Shown piece by piece: positions 8,915-23,900 of a stretch of DNA of 64,000 bases; position 1 is the first letter of the stretch, and every line of letters starts with the position of its first letter. Origin of the DNA: Diplonema japonicum (lineage: Eukaryota > Euglenozoa > Diplonemea > Diplonemida > Diplonemidae); contig OZ025648.1 in NCBI GenBank assembly GCA_964019335.1, positions 1,054,001 to 1,118,000 on the forward strand, read 5' to 3'. Both the position numbers and the translations under genes were made by a program. The notes under the pieces were generated by a model. It was not told the origin of the DNA. It saw only the letters and a list, made by a program, of their open reading frames with translations, and did no database searches.

Positions 8915-11900
8915 CATGCTTGGTGATCTGTGTGAGTTGGGATGCAGCAAGTGCTGCTGAAGCGTGCGGTGCAATAACATGGTCGGAGGTTTCAGGGAAC
9001 TGTGTAGGGCCATTGGGAAGTCCCCCGCTGCTGTGTGGAAAGAACGGTCTGTGGCCGTCATCACCTGTCTGTGTCAACGTGCAAGAAGACGGGACGCTGC
9101 AGAGAAGAAGCCCTTACGTCGAGTCGTCGGTGTTTCAGCATGATGTGATCAGGGCACTGTGTTCGTGTTCTTCTGAGTGCGGTGGCTATTATGTAGATGA
9201 TCAGAGCTTGTACTTTGTCGCTGGTAATGCAGCTCCTGCTTTCAGCTGCGCGTCCTTGGGCAAGCCAGAATGTCAGTCCCCCCACTGTCAATGGGACAGC
9301 CTCGGGGGCGTGTGCACCAATGCCACAGAGCAGTGCCCAACCTGTACATGCGTCCTCCAAACAACCACAGCAACCTGCAATCAGGGAAGCCAGGTGGGTG
9401 GCAGATGTGTGTGTAGTTCCTCCGAAGTGTGCCAGGACGGAGCTTGTGTCACGATGGGAGCGTCATCTTTTTCAAGAGCCAACGTCCTATCAGTAGAACG
9501 CAGCGCCGAACCTCTCATGGCCATGGGTGCCTGCAACTTGGAAGCCTGCAAGATGCCAGGCAAATGGCTGGCAGAGTGGACTTCCTTTAGATGCCAGGGA
9601 CCACACACTGCGACTACCATAGTGATACACGACAACAACACAGCAGACGCTTTCAAAGGCGCCGTCCACGCTGCCGCCACTGTCGCCTCATCGGAAATGA
9701 GTTTGGACTGGAGCATCTTCAGAGATGTTCTCTGCCACAGCAACGGGGAAAACATTACCGGGACGCACTACTTTAATGGCAACGCGTGTGGGAACGTGAC
9801 GATTACGAGGCTCGCACACCTTCGTTCTGTCTCAAACTGCATGACAGCACGCAGCATGTGCCCTTTGCACCACCCGTTCATTTCTCAAGCAGGCACCCAT
9901 TGTTGTTCCGTGCCTTGGACGCAAGATTTCTGCAATGCTTCAGCTGTGCTGTGCAAGGATTGGCCCTGCATGTCAAACGCTGACACCTCACGAGCAGCGC
10001 CGTCTGGCGACTACACATTCGTGGGCCACGGTGTGTGCACGTCACAGGGGAACGAAATCAGCAAGTGGGTTGCCATCTTCGACCCGTCGTACACAGACGC
10101 ACACTGCAGAGCAGAATGCGATGCGCGTGCATCATGTGTAGGCTACGAGACGTTAGAGTGGGAAAATGATGTAGTGTGCTCCCTGTTTGAACCCTCCAGT
10201 GGTCCACCGCTTAACAAATTGCTGTGGACATACCATTTGGGCTCTGGTGGCGCCTTCCCTGAGGAGACAATCTCAGTGCTGGCCCTCAACGGCACATGCT
10301 GGAGGAAGTCTTCATACGTTCGCAGACCTTTTGAGGTGATCGAAGGAAGCTGCTCGTTGGGGAACACCTCACTTGTGACAGGCGTTGCAACGGCAGACGC
10401 TTGTAAGGAGAGGTGCGTCACTTCGAATTGCAAAGCTGCGGTGTGGGATGGCAGCTGCAAAGCGGTGCTCGCAGAGCATATCACGATGAACGCAGGTTCC
10501 GACACGTGTTACTTGAAGCGACTCAACATGCGCCTGTCGAAACTTCGCAACCAGTGTTGCAGGTCATCAAGTATGGGCTTCCCGAATGTCAACATGTTCG
10601 CTGGCCCGGGTGGTGGCCCGGCAGCCGGTCCTGGTTCCGGTCCAGCAGCGGGCCCCGGCTCTGGTCCGGCGGCTGGCCCTGGTTCCGGTCCAGCAACAGG
10701 ACCTGGCTCTGGTCCGGCAGCGGGACCCGGTTCCGGTCCGGCAGCAGGTGGTTCTGATCCCTGGGTCAGGTTTGGTGATTGTATAACAACACTAGGGGCT
10801 TGCAAAACGGCATGTTTGGCGAATTCCAGCTGCACTGCGATCGACTACACAGTGATGAGCAACTGCAACGAATGTTACATGAGCACCGAGGACATCCTGC
10901 TTGACATCATGCCGTGCAATACATCCACGTGCTACTTGGTTCAGCCGAACACTTACAAGCACTTACCAGGCCAGAAGGTTTGCCCTAAGGGCATGACCGC
11001 TTTGCTCGATATGGATGAGTGCAAGGAAGCTGCATCCGCGCTTAGTATCGCTTTTACTTTAGAACAGGTGCAGCTGAACAACGGGTACCCCGACGGGTGC
11101 TGGCTAGACTACACCACTAATGAGCTGCACTTCAGCAACAATCCGGGAAGCCTTGACAGTGTGGCGTGTCCTGCTGCAGGCGGCTACTGTTCCGTCTTTT
11201 GCAAAGATGAACCAGCGTCGTTATTCGAGTGGGATGGGTGCTACTATGAGGACACCACGGAGAGGGAGCTACCGGTTGGCCCCATGACAAAGGATGTCTA
11301 CGTGACCCCCGGTGACTGCAACGTAAAATGCGGAGGTTCGAAGTACTTTTCCATCCAGCTGCTTCCGGGAAATAAAACAGAATGTTGGTGCAGTAGTGGA
11401 GAGGAGGTTCCGGGGCTGCGACCAGCCCCTGCGATTTGTGAGCAGCTGTGCTTCCAGCGACGAGGAGATGTCAACGCTCCCATCAACTGCGTTTACCAGG
11501 CACAGAGCCTTCCTTGCTTCACCGAGTTGCATGCTAGAAAGAAATGCGCACCTGGTATTCCTTACCCGGCAACATGGAAGGGCGAGTGCGAAGCTGCATG
11601 TCTTGCCGACCCACAGTGCCTTGCGGTCAACTGGGCTGCTGAGAAGTCGATGAAGTGCGAGCTAGTGAGGAACTGTACAGAGGTTACCGCCGATGTAAGT
11701 GTCGTTGTTTACGAGAGTCAGGGCTGCAGCTTGGGAGATGTGTCTGGCAGTGCTAGAGACAAGGCGCCCTTCCCGTATTTACTGGAAAGTGAAGGCGGTG
11801 GTGCATGCGAGAAATTTCCATTCAGCCCTACTCTATCGAGCCTTTTGGGATACTGCAACTTCCCAGTCACACAACCCGGCAGGAGCTGCATCCAAATAGC

Positions 11901-14900
11901 AGTTCCAACACCTGGTATAGCAGCGCCTTTCGACTTGGATGGGACTTGTTTGTGCAGCAACAATGCGGGGACGAACCTCGGCGAATGCAAACTAGATGGA
12001 TACTGCCATAGTACTGTTGTTGCGGCACCCGAGGTCACCGCTCTGGTCCCGCAGCCATTGCGTGCCAACGACGTGATCGTGGGAGAGTACCTAGGAGGTG
12101 TCGGTGCCTGCCTGGACAAGCGTGGCCACACGTTCATTACGTATGACATCGATCTTGTTGTGCTAGATGCGACATACAAGGGTGACGAGTACTGGTTGGG
12201 TATTTGTAAGAACATGGTGGCTGACCTTGCCCAGGACTCCTGTGTTGTTGCGGGGTTCCAGTTTTCAGCCGCAGTACCTGAGCTCCCGACATGCCTCATC
12301 CTGACTACTGCCGTTGACGAAAGCATCTCTGCCAGTAGTTTTTTGGAGACGCAACCTGATGTGGTAAGCAATGACTATCCTGCGCAACGCGACGGACAGG
12401 AGAACGTGTACTGCTACATTTACACAGGAGGGCGGTGTTCAGCTGCTGATGGATGTGGAGGGTGCAGTGAGAACTGCACGCTGGTGGACAACCTCTGCAT
12501 GGCCGAAGGTTACGTTTGTAACTCTACCTGCAGCAGCTCGCCCTTTGACACTGTGTGCGACGCTGGGACACTGTCACGTCTAGGACTTAAGGCTAATCCC
12601 GAGTCCCAGTGGCTTGGCCCTGACAGGACCCTGACATACAACACCACTTCCCAGGAGGGTGAAGCAAGGAACTACGACTTCGTTGTGCTCCAAGCAGGAT
12701 ATGACGATTGTTCCCAGGCTGGTCTGCATCTGATTGACAGCGAAGCAGATTGCAAGCGGGCATTGTGCTCTGCCTTCAATGTTTCGTGGTTGCCGTCTAT
12801 TGCTCGGGACAACAGCAGCTTGCCGTCGGGGTGTGTTGTAAGTTGCACTGACCTCAGCGACTGTCCCTTCTATGCCTGGTTCAACGTACGCAACCATTCT
12901 GAAGTAAGTTGCAAGGACTTTGGGAAGTGCCTGTGTAAGAGGGATAGAGGTCCAACACTCACCGCCAGCCCTATGTGCACCGTAAATACTGGGAATGAGT
13001 ATTTTATCCAGAATTATGGTCCTGGGTGCGGGACGACAGATCTGGCTGGTATCACCGCGTCTGAGGTGATGGACATCAGCACCGAAGAAGAGTGTCGACA
13101 AGCAGCTTGCCAACTTCTTCAGATTGAAATCGGCCCTGGTGCTATGAACCACCTGGGAGCGCACCCGATTCACGACAGCTCGGAGGTGAGACCTCTATAC
13201 AGCGGGAAGTACAACGGGTCGGTGACTGTCAGCGCGACGCAGCACTGGCCGGGTGGATGCTCTGTCCAGCTGGACACGCAGTCTAAAGCGTTTGCTGTGT
13301 GGTTCAACCCGCGGAATACGTGCCCAGTGGTGCTTCAGCAACAAATGGACTGCAGTGCTACTAGTGGGTGTGGCTTAAATGCCCATGGCAAATGTAGTGC
13401 AGTTCATGAAGGGTTCAGTTTATGCACGAAGAATGCTCCATGCTTGTGCAAGCGGGACATACTGGCTGGTCGACCCGACCCAGGCTCGAACACACCTGTA
13501 ACACATGAGCCGTGCGAGCTGCACACGGACATCTGGGCATCTGGTGTTGCCAAGACATGTGACCCTTGTGACAGCTCTACTGACATTTCTATTCAGTGTG
13601 GCACAGATGACGGTGTAACACCTGACGAGGAACTGAGCGTCAGCCTCACCTCTGGCGAAACAAAAACCTTTATCTTCAACAGCTATGCAGACCCCGAAAA
13701 CTACATGGTTGTCAAAAAGCACTTCGTGAAAGGGAAGGTGACGTTGGGTGTCATGGTGGGCGATGAGCCTGACCACGACCTCACGAGGCCCCAGCGGGAG
13801 AACAATGTCGTGTGGTACCACTGCAGGTCGGAGCCGGGGCTTGAGTCGGGCACGAATGTTTGCAAGCTTAAGGCGTGCGGTCCCTTTTCAGTGTTGTTGG
13901 CTGCGCAGCAGTCTGATGCAGAGGTGAAATTGTCCATTTGCTTCCCGAAGAGGCCCTGCTGCAAGACGCCGAATGGGAGATGCGCCTTCGAACAACCGAG
14001 TCGCACGCTGGAGTTTGGCACTTCGTCTGTAGTGGTGCCTTCCGTGAAATGTGTTTGCAACGGGAACTTCGCTGGTGCGGAGTGCGACAGATGTCAGAAG
14101 GGACATTTCCCTGAGCCCTACAGCGGTTCAGAGGTGCCCGCCTGCTCGCTGAAGTGTGCGCAGTGTGGCAGTGTTCCATGTGGTGTGTATGATCAGGACC
14201 TGGGTGTGTGTGTGTGCGAAGGGAGCCTGAGTGGGATCACATGCGAGGACAGCTGCCAGCAAGGATACTTCGGGATCTTCTGCAACGAGACTTACACACC
14301 ACTGGAGACCACTCTTGTTCGGTCCTTCACAAACACTGTCACGTCCTTTGTCCCGCCTCCATGGGCTATTGTGTCAAAGTCAAAGCTCGTTGTGACCCTC
14401 AAGAGCAGCGGGCTCAGCAGCGTGAAGTCATTCCGCCTAACTGCAAGGGCACAGCTCACCTATGACGCACCACAAGCCTCCACTGTTGTTAGCCCTCTGG
14501 CGCAGGACAGCATCGACGCTGCGTATTATGGTCCTAGCCCAACGAGCAGGTCGAGCTACATGGAACCCAAGCTCCACATTCTGAGGGGGGACACAGTTTA
14601 CGTTTATACTGTGAGCAATGGTAACTTCACCTTGGAGAGCTCGCAGCTAATCTCCGCTTATTACTCCTCCATGAGCATACATGTGTGCGAGGAGGTGTTC
14701 GGCACGAACTATGCTCGTGACTATGACGCAGCGTTCTTCTTGCAGGATCTAGAGATCGACAAGAATGGGGCGCCCTCAAACATGGAGATTACGCCGAATG
14801 ACTGGCTGGTCTTTGTCAAAGACAATAAATTCTGCGCGGCCACAGGGTCAGAGAGGAAGTTCTCAGTGGAGGGTGCGACCGCCATACAGAACTTGCTTAA

Positions 14901-17900
14901 TCTACAGACGGGTAGTGGCACGAACAAGTTTAATGCCGACTACGACTGCGATACATGTAGCAGCAAATGGGACACTGTGGCAGCTGCACCGTATGAAGGG
15001 AAAACAGCCATAGTGCTTGTGCAGGGTGAGAAGGTTCGGATTTTGAGCAGGCTAATTGATTTGTGCTGCACCGATGACGAGTGCATGTGTGCTGCGCAGA
15101 CCTCATCGACGTTCAACAGCAAGTTCACCGACACCACTTACTCGGCGCTCTACGGCACCAAGGTGAAGGGGAAGTTGAGGGCTGTGGCCGTTGATTATCT
15201 GCGAAGAGACGGCGACGCCTTCCCGTCCCTTGTGTTCGGTGAATTCAGCACCCTCATCACATACAGAGGGAATGCATCTCTAGTTGCGACTGGCACCATC
15301 CTAAGTGGCATGGAGCTGCCTGCCTCCTTGGAGATCAAGTCGGGCAACACATACAACGCAGCCACACTTGAGGTCGGTGCATCTGTTGTGAGCGGTGCCA
15401 AGTCCCTGCAATACACAATCATCGTCAAAGACTCGCGGGGCGTGACTATTGCTCTCGACAACGATGCCATCGTTCCTGTTCTCTTGGAGTGCGGGCTGCC
15501 TCTCACAGCTGCACAGAAGCAGGCTGTTACCACTCTCTCTGCTGTGTCGCCTTCCGATGGTGCACCCCTAGACACCTTCATTATAAATGAGGAAGACTGT
15601 GTGCCTGCAACTGGTGACAAGACATTGGTTGGCAGCAGTTCAAAAGGTGTGTTTGCTGAAGAGGAGTCCAAGAAGGAGTTCGCCTTTGACCACTTGGCGA
15701 TCAGCAAGGAGGGCAGGTACCGCATTGTGTTCCAGCACCCGAAGTCAGGCCTCCATGTGATGTCCGGCATAATCCAGGTGAGCGCAACGGACTGCTATTC
15801 GCCGGACTTGTGGGAAGGCGCTAGTGAGTGTGACAGGAACTGTCTTGCAGAAACAGCCACCTCGGGTCTTCATGTTAGATGCACTTTGGACTTCTCCGCA
15901 AACATGAACTGGGCGCAGTTGAGCATCAGTACAGAAGGGTTCGTGACTCTCGATGTTGGACTGCAGATAGTGCAGCCGTGCTGCGAAGGTAACGGGCTCT
16001 GCTGCAACGGGAACATCGACTGTGACAAGCATGCGCCCAGCGTGCAATATTCCGATGGCTATCGTTGCAAGTGTCTCGCGGACGCTGGGTTAGGGTATTG
16101 GGACCAGAGGAACCACTCGCACTGTAAGTACTGCAAGCCTGGATTCGCAGGCTCTCAGTGTACACGATACACTGGCAGCACGCAGGTGGAGAAGGTGCTC
16201 GATAACACAATGGAGTCAGGAGGAACCGAGACTTATGTCGTTCCTGTGGCTCCCGAGACGCCTTTTTCTGTTGAAATTAACAGCACAGTGGGCGATGCTG
16301 ATGTCCTCATAGGGTTTGGGAGCTGCCCCGGCCAGGGACTCATCACAAGCAAAACTGTTTTGGTTGAAGGAGAGTTAGCCGTGCCATGCAACGGCCTTGG
16401 CACGTGCAAATTCCATGACACTTCGGCGCCCTACTGCGACTGCTTCGCTGGTCAGTGGGACGCAGACTGCAGCAAGGAGTGCTGCAGAAGAAACGGTGCA
16501 TGTGATGGTTCCCTCGGCACAGGATGCCAGTGTTTCAACGATTCCGATAGAGGGTTTTGGGGGAAAGCGGACACCTTCTGCGTGGGAGGGGTTTGCAGCG
16601 ATCTTGGAGGTGCTGACAAAATCCCAGTCGATCAGTGCTTGTTCGCAAATGCGTACACACCGTACCAGTCATGTCGCGAAAGTGCCATAAGCGGCAGCAA
16701 CCTACTTCCCTTCCGTGCATGGATGTCGTGGCGCAACCTTACAGGTGTCACGAAGGACAGCATCACCTACGGTGCTATTGTGTACGAGGAAGACGACGCC
16801 GAGGACTGTTCGGGACAGCAAACTGTGCGTGTCTATGCAACTGACGATAGCAATGCTCGTGAATACAACCCCCGCGACCGATGGATCCCGCGGGGTGTAA
16901 CCCCTTGCAATGTCGCACAGACCCGATCGACGTTCATCATTGGGACACCGAACTGTGGACCTGAAGCCACATGGGACGAAGGGAAAAAGATGTGCAGCTG
17001 CGACTCTCCTTTGGTGTGTGCTGTTGGAAAATGTGTGCAGAGTGAAGGCACATGTGGGTCGCCGTCTCAAAACTGTACTGCTCCGTGGGGTTGGGGTCCT
17101 AACCCAAAGATGATCAATCATGGAGGAGCGTGCAGGTGCGTTACCAGTCAAGCACCGAACGACGAACTTGGCGAGTGGGTCTGTGAGAATAGTGCGTGTC
17201 TGGAAAGCGTCCAAGATTTATCATACAACTGGACAGAAGCCGACTTCGAAGGATTCACACACAGCGACATCACCATGGGCCGGGAAGAGGCCCAGCTGCA
17301 GTGGACAAGCGTCAACTCCAAAAGCAGGTTCTTCTACGAAGTGACAGCTTTCAAGCAGAGCGTGCCTCGTTTAGGGAACAAGCGTGTTATCGACATCACA
17401 GACTGGCTCCAGAGATATACCACAAACCTTAAGACCGCAAACTTTGACCTAAGTTTTGTGCTGGTGACTGAGGATGTTGGTAAGTGTATTCCTACGTCCG
17501 TCGGGCCGCCCTCCCTTGTGCTGAAAACGTACGGGAATAGGCAGCCTTCGAGGTTATTCTTCTCGACAGAGGTCACGGAACTGACAACGAAGCAAGGTGG
17601 CCATCCATTCTACTCGCTTGTCACTTCTAACTCTGCTCAGCACGTAGATGACATCTTTGCACCCGCGCCCGTCAAATCTGCGGAACATACACGATACGTG
17701 CAGCGCTATGCGACTACCGCCACATACAGGCCTGAGAAGAGTGATGCGTGCGGCGAGTTTTCTAACAATTCCCTGTCTTGCGGTTGCGGGAAATTAGCCA
17801 ACGACACCAGTGAGGGAGGGAGGTGTAACTGCCCCGAGGACACTCTGTTCCAGGACCCTACTGACTTCGTTCAGATTGGCGAACATATGTTCTTCCTTGC

Positions 17901-20900
17901 TATCACAGACTGGGAGGGTTCTCCTAAGGACGCTTCTGCCCCTTGCGATGGCGACAGAACCGCTGGGATTTTCCAAGGCCCACGTGAGTTGTACTATACT
18001 AAGGGGATGCCTAAGAGCGCTGTTGGTGATGTCTCTGAGGCCACGTCCTCAAACACTCGCCATGGATCGGGGGCGTACCCCATGCTCTCGTCTCAATACA
18101 CTGAGGCTGAAATGCGGCAAAGCATGCTTGGCATACGTGTTTTCACGAGGGCGAAGGAGCTGACCAAGATGCCGAATCCTGACTGCGCACCCACCGCAAC
18201 CGCGCGGTGCCCTGCCGATTCGTACCATGATGAAATACTGGTGTACGTGAGCGTGGACAGGGGGGGCGATTCAGTCGTTGTGTCGAAAGATGTCACAAAG
18301 CAGTCTAAGATACAGTCCGACCTGCTCCCGAAGCTGTGGCGCTTGAAGCTCCATAAGTCGACAGTGCCCTCTTCGCAAGCGGAGCTTATCGCGAACGACG
18401 TTATGTTCCCTTCTTATGTGACGACGGTGCCCATTGTGAACACGGCCGTGTTGAAGCATAAGCAGACTATGCTGCTGTTCCTAGCGCAGGGTAAGTTCAC
18501 TGCAGCGGACGATGACTTCTCACCGTTAGGAAAATCGTACGGAGAGGGGGGCAAGACCAGCAACCACCAGTATCTAGCGGCCACGAGGCTGTCCGTTTAT
18601 GCATCAGACGGGTCGCCTGGGAACGCAATTCTAGTGGTCGATGCCGTTGCAGACAATGTGCCTACCTGTGTGCACGGGCAGGGACACCCCGGGTTCGTTT
18701 TCTTCAAGGGTTTTATCTACTTCTACTTCGACAACGGCGACAAGGGAATGCAGTTGTACAAGTGGGACACAGAGAACCAAAATCTCAAGGCAACCGTAGT
18801 GCAGCTCCAGATTATGAGAGAGACAGGCGAGATAGAAACACTCCGTCCTGTAATACCCCCAACACATAAAGGATACTTCCGGCCGGTGGTCGCTAAAAAC
18901 AACCTGCTGCTTTCGTTAGGCTCGTCAAACAACGGATCATGGGAGACCACCAGCGCGGGGGGCTGTCTACAGCTTAAACAGTGCGGGTTGAAAGTCCACA
19001 CGTACCAAAAGAGCTTTGCCTGTGTGAGGGAAGAGATTGGTGCCGTTGAGATGTGGTGGTGGAATGGTGACGAAACACCACAACCAAAAGGAGCGAACCT
19101 GGGAGTCGTAAGCGGAAGCGAAGAACCTGCAACTGATCCAAAATGGGTCCACAAGACGAAGAAAGGTGTGTTTTGGGTGTCACATTATGGTGGGATGAGT
19201 AATATTGGGGTATTCCTGAACGAAAGTGTAAACGGAACAACCTACCCAACGCCGCAGTACGTATCCCAGGAGAGGCAGGCATTGTGGTTCGCGCCGTACA
19301 GGTCATTCGTTGGAACAAATGCTACCCCAGAGGCGACCCTGGTGTGGAACACCGATACACCCGCTGAAATGTACGGTTTTACCAATTGGGGGGACGAGGT
19401 ATACTTCTGGAGCTACGACCCTGACGTCCTGCGTGATGTATACAACGACCTTGACAACACGAACAGCACATGCTTCCCCCCAGGTAGGCTTCAGGATGTG
19501 CTCTATAAGTCAGGAACGGACATGAAGTTCACGAAAGTGATGAGTGGTGCAAACGTCCCTGCCTATGCTGGATGCAGAAGAAAGCTCTACAAAATGCCCG
19601 ACTCCGGCGACAGCCCCCCTGTGGAGGTCATGGAGGGGTCACCAAACGATGGTCTCGGCGTGCCGAAGGTGCAGTGCTGCGGCGACAACTACGACACCGA
19701 CGTTGACTCCACCGGCTGGCCGGGTGGTTTTTCAATGAGCGACCCTGGGGGCCTTCAAGCTGGTAGGTCATGCAACTACGGCACAGACCCCGACTGTAGA
19801 CCTCACGACCCTGAACTGAACGACACAGTACTGCCTAAGGGCTGCTTTTCGTGCTACCTGCCGCGTACGTACCCCCCCTTGGACGCGGTGTCTGACTCGC
19901 TTGATTTCTTGTATCCCAACTACATGAGTGCCACAAACGAGAAATATTCCACGAACTACTCGTGGAGCAGACCCAACACAGGGTGGTGGTTTACGGGCTT
20001 CCAGAGCATATGGTTGGATGAAAGGGTGGGGAGAGCTGCCGGAGAAGCTGTCGATGCAAACGGTGCATCATCGAACAACCACATCCGCGGAGGGGAACTG
20101 TATCGTCCTGGAGGGTTTGCGTGGAGAGAGCACTGGCCGCGCGTGATGGCTGCGTGGGAGGAAGTGCCTACTGTTATACATGACGACTGTGAGGACTGTC
20201 GGAAGGGATATTATGGTCCGAAGTGTTCGATACAATGCCCAGTGAGCGAAAACTCAAATCATTGCCCCGGTGTACAAACGGAAGTAGAATGCCACTCAAC
20301 TTCGCTGTGTCTGTGGGACGACGGTGCTTGCAGGGCTGCTCCGTGCAGTGGCTTCCCATGTGCTGATGGTGTCTTTGGGAATGGCACGTGCATCTGCCCG
20401 GGTCTGGGACACAGCTGCGCCAACACAGTGGCAGTTGACAGCACGTATGTCTCTGTGGCTGCTGATGCACCCTTTGGGGTGTACTCTGACTGCGAGCAGT
20501 GCGCAGATAACGACTGCATAGTAAACGGTGTTCCTTATTGTGGACGGCCTGACAACGGTACGTGCACATCTGAGTGCGGTATACACAACAACGAGCCTTG
20601 CTGTGGTCGCAGCCCCGAGCCCATGAAGGTGTCCAGCAGAGACTGGATTGTGCTGCGCTTTGATGATGTCAACATCCCCAACAACGCTTCGCTGAGCCTA
20701 CACCTACAGGAGATCGAGAGTGCTCCTTGTACCGCAGCCTCGCGTCTCAAAGTACACTTGATCTCTTCTCTTGCTGACATCGAGGGTAGTGCCACTTTCA
20801 TCGATGTAGTGGAGGCAATGCTGAATAACACTGAGGCAGGTAACTACGACATAGCAGAAACGCAGCCCAAGGAGCTTGTCATCGAATTGAACCCTGCTGC

Positions 20901-23900
20901 TTTCCAGCAAGGCGTGCAGAACATCACAATGGTAGTCACTGGTACCACCGCCACGTGCGTTCCAATGTTCGCGCCGTCTGAATACATTAGCAACTGGGTA
21001 ACGTACTGCAACTCTGGAGCACTTGAGGGTTGCAGGGATGGTGCAGCCCCCAAAAATGCTAATAAGAGGATAGACAGAGGGGATGCAGGTGCTGTATTAG
21101 GTATCCATTCAGTTCGTGATGGGGCTGCTGCTGTTGCTTCTGTGCAGCCGCGTGTTTTAGAGCGCAGAGTGCACACCACGGGACGTACTGCACAGGTTCT
21201 CGAAGCAGCCCCCCCGAGTAGTGACGCATTCTTCTCTGCGGGCAACACGCCTTACTTGGAAACTATATTTCAAGAACCTGTGTGCACGCTCATCGGGACT
21301 GACAGATTGGAACACTGCAGGCTCCTCACTTCCCTCGACACAGGGTTTGTCTTCATCCGTGTCACAGCCTTTAAGGCACACACGACGTACGACATGACGA
21401 TACAGCGTACTGACCAAGGAAACTTCAACAGCCTGCAAAAGTACGGATCATGCTTGGCGTCGGACCTTGACGGTCACTGGTCGGGAGAGCTGTGTCTTGA
21501 CTGTGCATACAGGTACGAGGGATCCAAGTGTGACGCTTATGTGCCTGGTTCATGTGAGACAACAGAGTGTCTGCCTGAGAACGGTGAGTGCGTTTCAGAT
21601 CCTGACACAAATAACCGATACGAGAAATGTCATTGCCACGCACAGAAGTTCGGCTTGTATTGTAACATAACATGTGACAGCAACAACTGCCACATGGGGG
21701 TATGCGCCGAAACAGGCGAATGCGCCTGCTACGATGATGACACCAACGGCCACTGGGCTGGTGGCAACTGTGACGAGTGCTTGGATGGCTACTTTGGCAG
21801 CAGCTGCAACAGGCAATGTTCATGCAACAGTGGAAAATGCAACTCGACTTCTGACACAGGAGCATGCATCGAGGGCAGCTGCAGTGGAAACTATGAAGGC
21901 GATAGCTGTGACAGGTGTAAAGACGGCTACTATGGTACGACGTGCAACGTGCTCTGTGACAGCACGACGTGCACGAATGGGAACTGCGACTCGGAGGGAG
22001 ACTGTCTTTGCAATGCTGAGGCTGGCTGGTACCCAGATAGTACGGGTGCTTGTGTGGTGCAGTGCAACTCAACAACCTGCCATGGACACGGGACGTGTCC
22101 TGCCAGCAACGAGAAAGTAGCAAACTCCTCCGCACCTTGTAAGTGCTTCAGTGCATGGGATCAAAGCGAAAGCTGCGCAAAGTGCACTGCGGCATACTGG
22201 GGCGAAAACTGCGAGAAGGATTGTTTATGCAACCTAGCTGGTATATGTAACATGGAGACAGGAACATGCGAATGTTACTCTGATGACCAACGGGGCTACT
22301 TCGAGGGTGACAGGTGTCAGAGATGCAAGGAGGGCTACGCAGGAGACTGCAAGTCACGCGTCACAACATCGAGCACCGAGAAGCTTGGAAAGGCTTACGA
22401 CGTGTTCAGTGGGAAGGTGAACCCAAAGGCCACCGATGTGTTCCCCCTCACAGGCGCTATTTACTATACAACAGTACAGAAGATGGTGAGGAAGATCTTA
22501 AGCAAGCCAGATCTCACCGTCACAGAAGAGGAGGACTCTCTGCTTGCTTCGACTGGCACGGAACTCATATTCGCCTCTTCAGGGAGCAGAAACACATCCC
22601 TTCCAATCCTCCTCCCGGTAGAGGTGTGGACAAAGACAACTAGTACAAGCACTGATTTTAGAGACAAGTGGGTCACTGATTTCAGTGTGCACACGAGCAG
22701 CAGCAACGTTGCTGTGGTGGGGAGGAGCGTGCAAGGTATCTTCCAGGACCGTGAGTATCTGTACTTCGTTGTAAACGACGAGTCCTCCTCGTACATAGGC
22801 AGGGTGTGGGCATACTACAATAAGGATGTGATGTTCAATCTTTATCCGCACGACGGGTTGAAGTATCTCAGCAAAGACCGCAGCTTGCCCTTCAACTTCA
22901 CGGAGACAAAGACATGCAGCGTGGGGTGCTCAGTTGGGCAGCAAGTGCTCGTCTATGCAGACCCTTCAAGGAGCATCCCCTCGCAGCGTGGGCTCGTCGT
23001 GGCACATGCAACCTCTTCCAAGAAACCGTGGGTGATTTTAGAAGATGGTGCTGACTGCAACGTCACGGAACAATGTAACCCTCAACACCCGAAAGCGAGA
23101 ATCTTCTCTAATTTAAAGATACGACCCTTGCGTGGTGTTGTCTTCTTAGAGCCCACCAGGCCCACACCTGTGACGGGGACCAGGCAATACACTATCGTGG
23201 ACTGGGCTTTCCTCGAAGCGACGCACAACGTGATCGCAATCATCTTAGAATCAACTGTGAATCTTTTCGGCGAGGTGACCCCCGCCGCGTACCACCTGCA
23301 GCAGGTGCGAACAGACTCTTTTGAAGACTTCATCCTGTCGGATGTCAATAGCTTCGAGCTGCAGTCATTCGACCCGTCTGTCGCAGGGAGTGTGATAGAC
23401 GCACTTTACGTCTACCAGGACACCACTGGGACACCCGTGGCTATCGTGTTCGGGAAGAACACCAAGGGAAGGTCCATTATGCAGAAGATCTTCTTGCCGA
23501 CGGAAAGCCAGCCAACGTATAGGAAGGTACTCGACCTCGTGCCTGGGGTGTGTGAACAGGTTGCCTGCCTGAAGATGGAGCGAATCGTTCCCATTGCGCC
23601 GATCGTAGGGAACGTGTATGACAGGTCGGCAGCACTCCTGTTCATCAGGACCACAGGCACCACGAGTACGGGTGCCACAGACACGCAGTATGTGGTGCAG
23701 CGTCTGGACACAGTCGGCCTCAAGAACCAAGGCACCACGCCGTTGCTTGACCACGAACTTTGTGGACAGCTTACTGACCAGCCGGGCTGTGCAGCAGCAA
23801 AGTGTTCATGGGTTGCTGGTGCATGTGTGAGAAAGGTAGTGAGCTATCTAAGCTTCACTGGTGGACGGCAGGGCATCGGGACTGTCTCGCTCGACCCTGA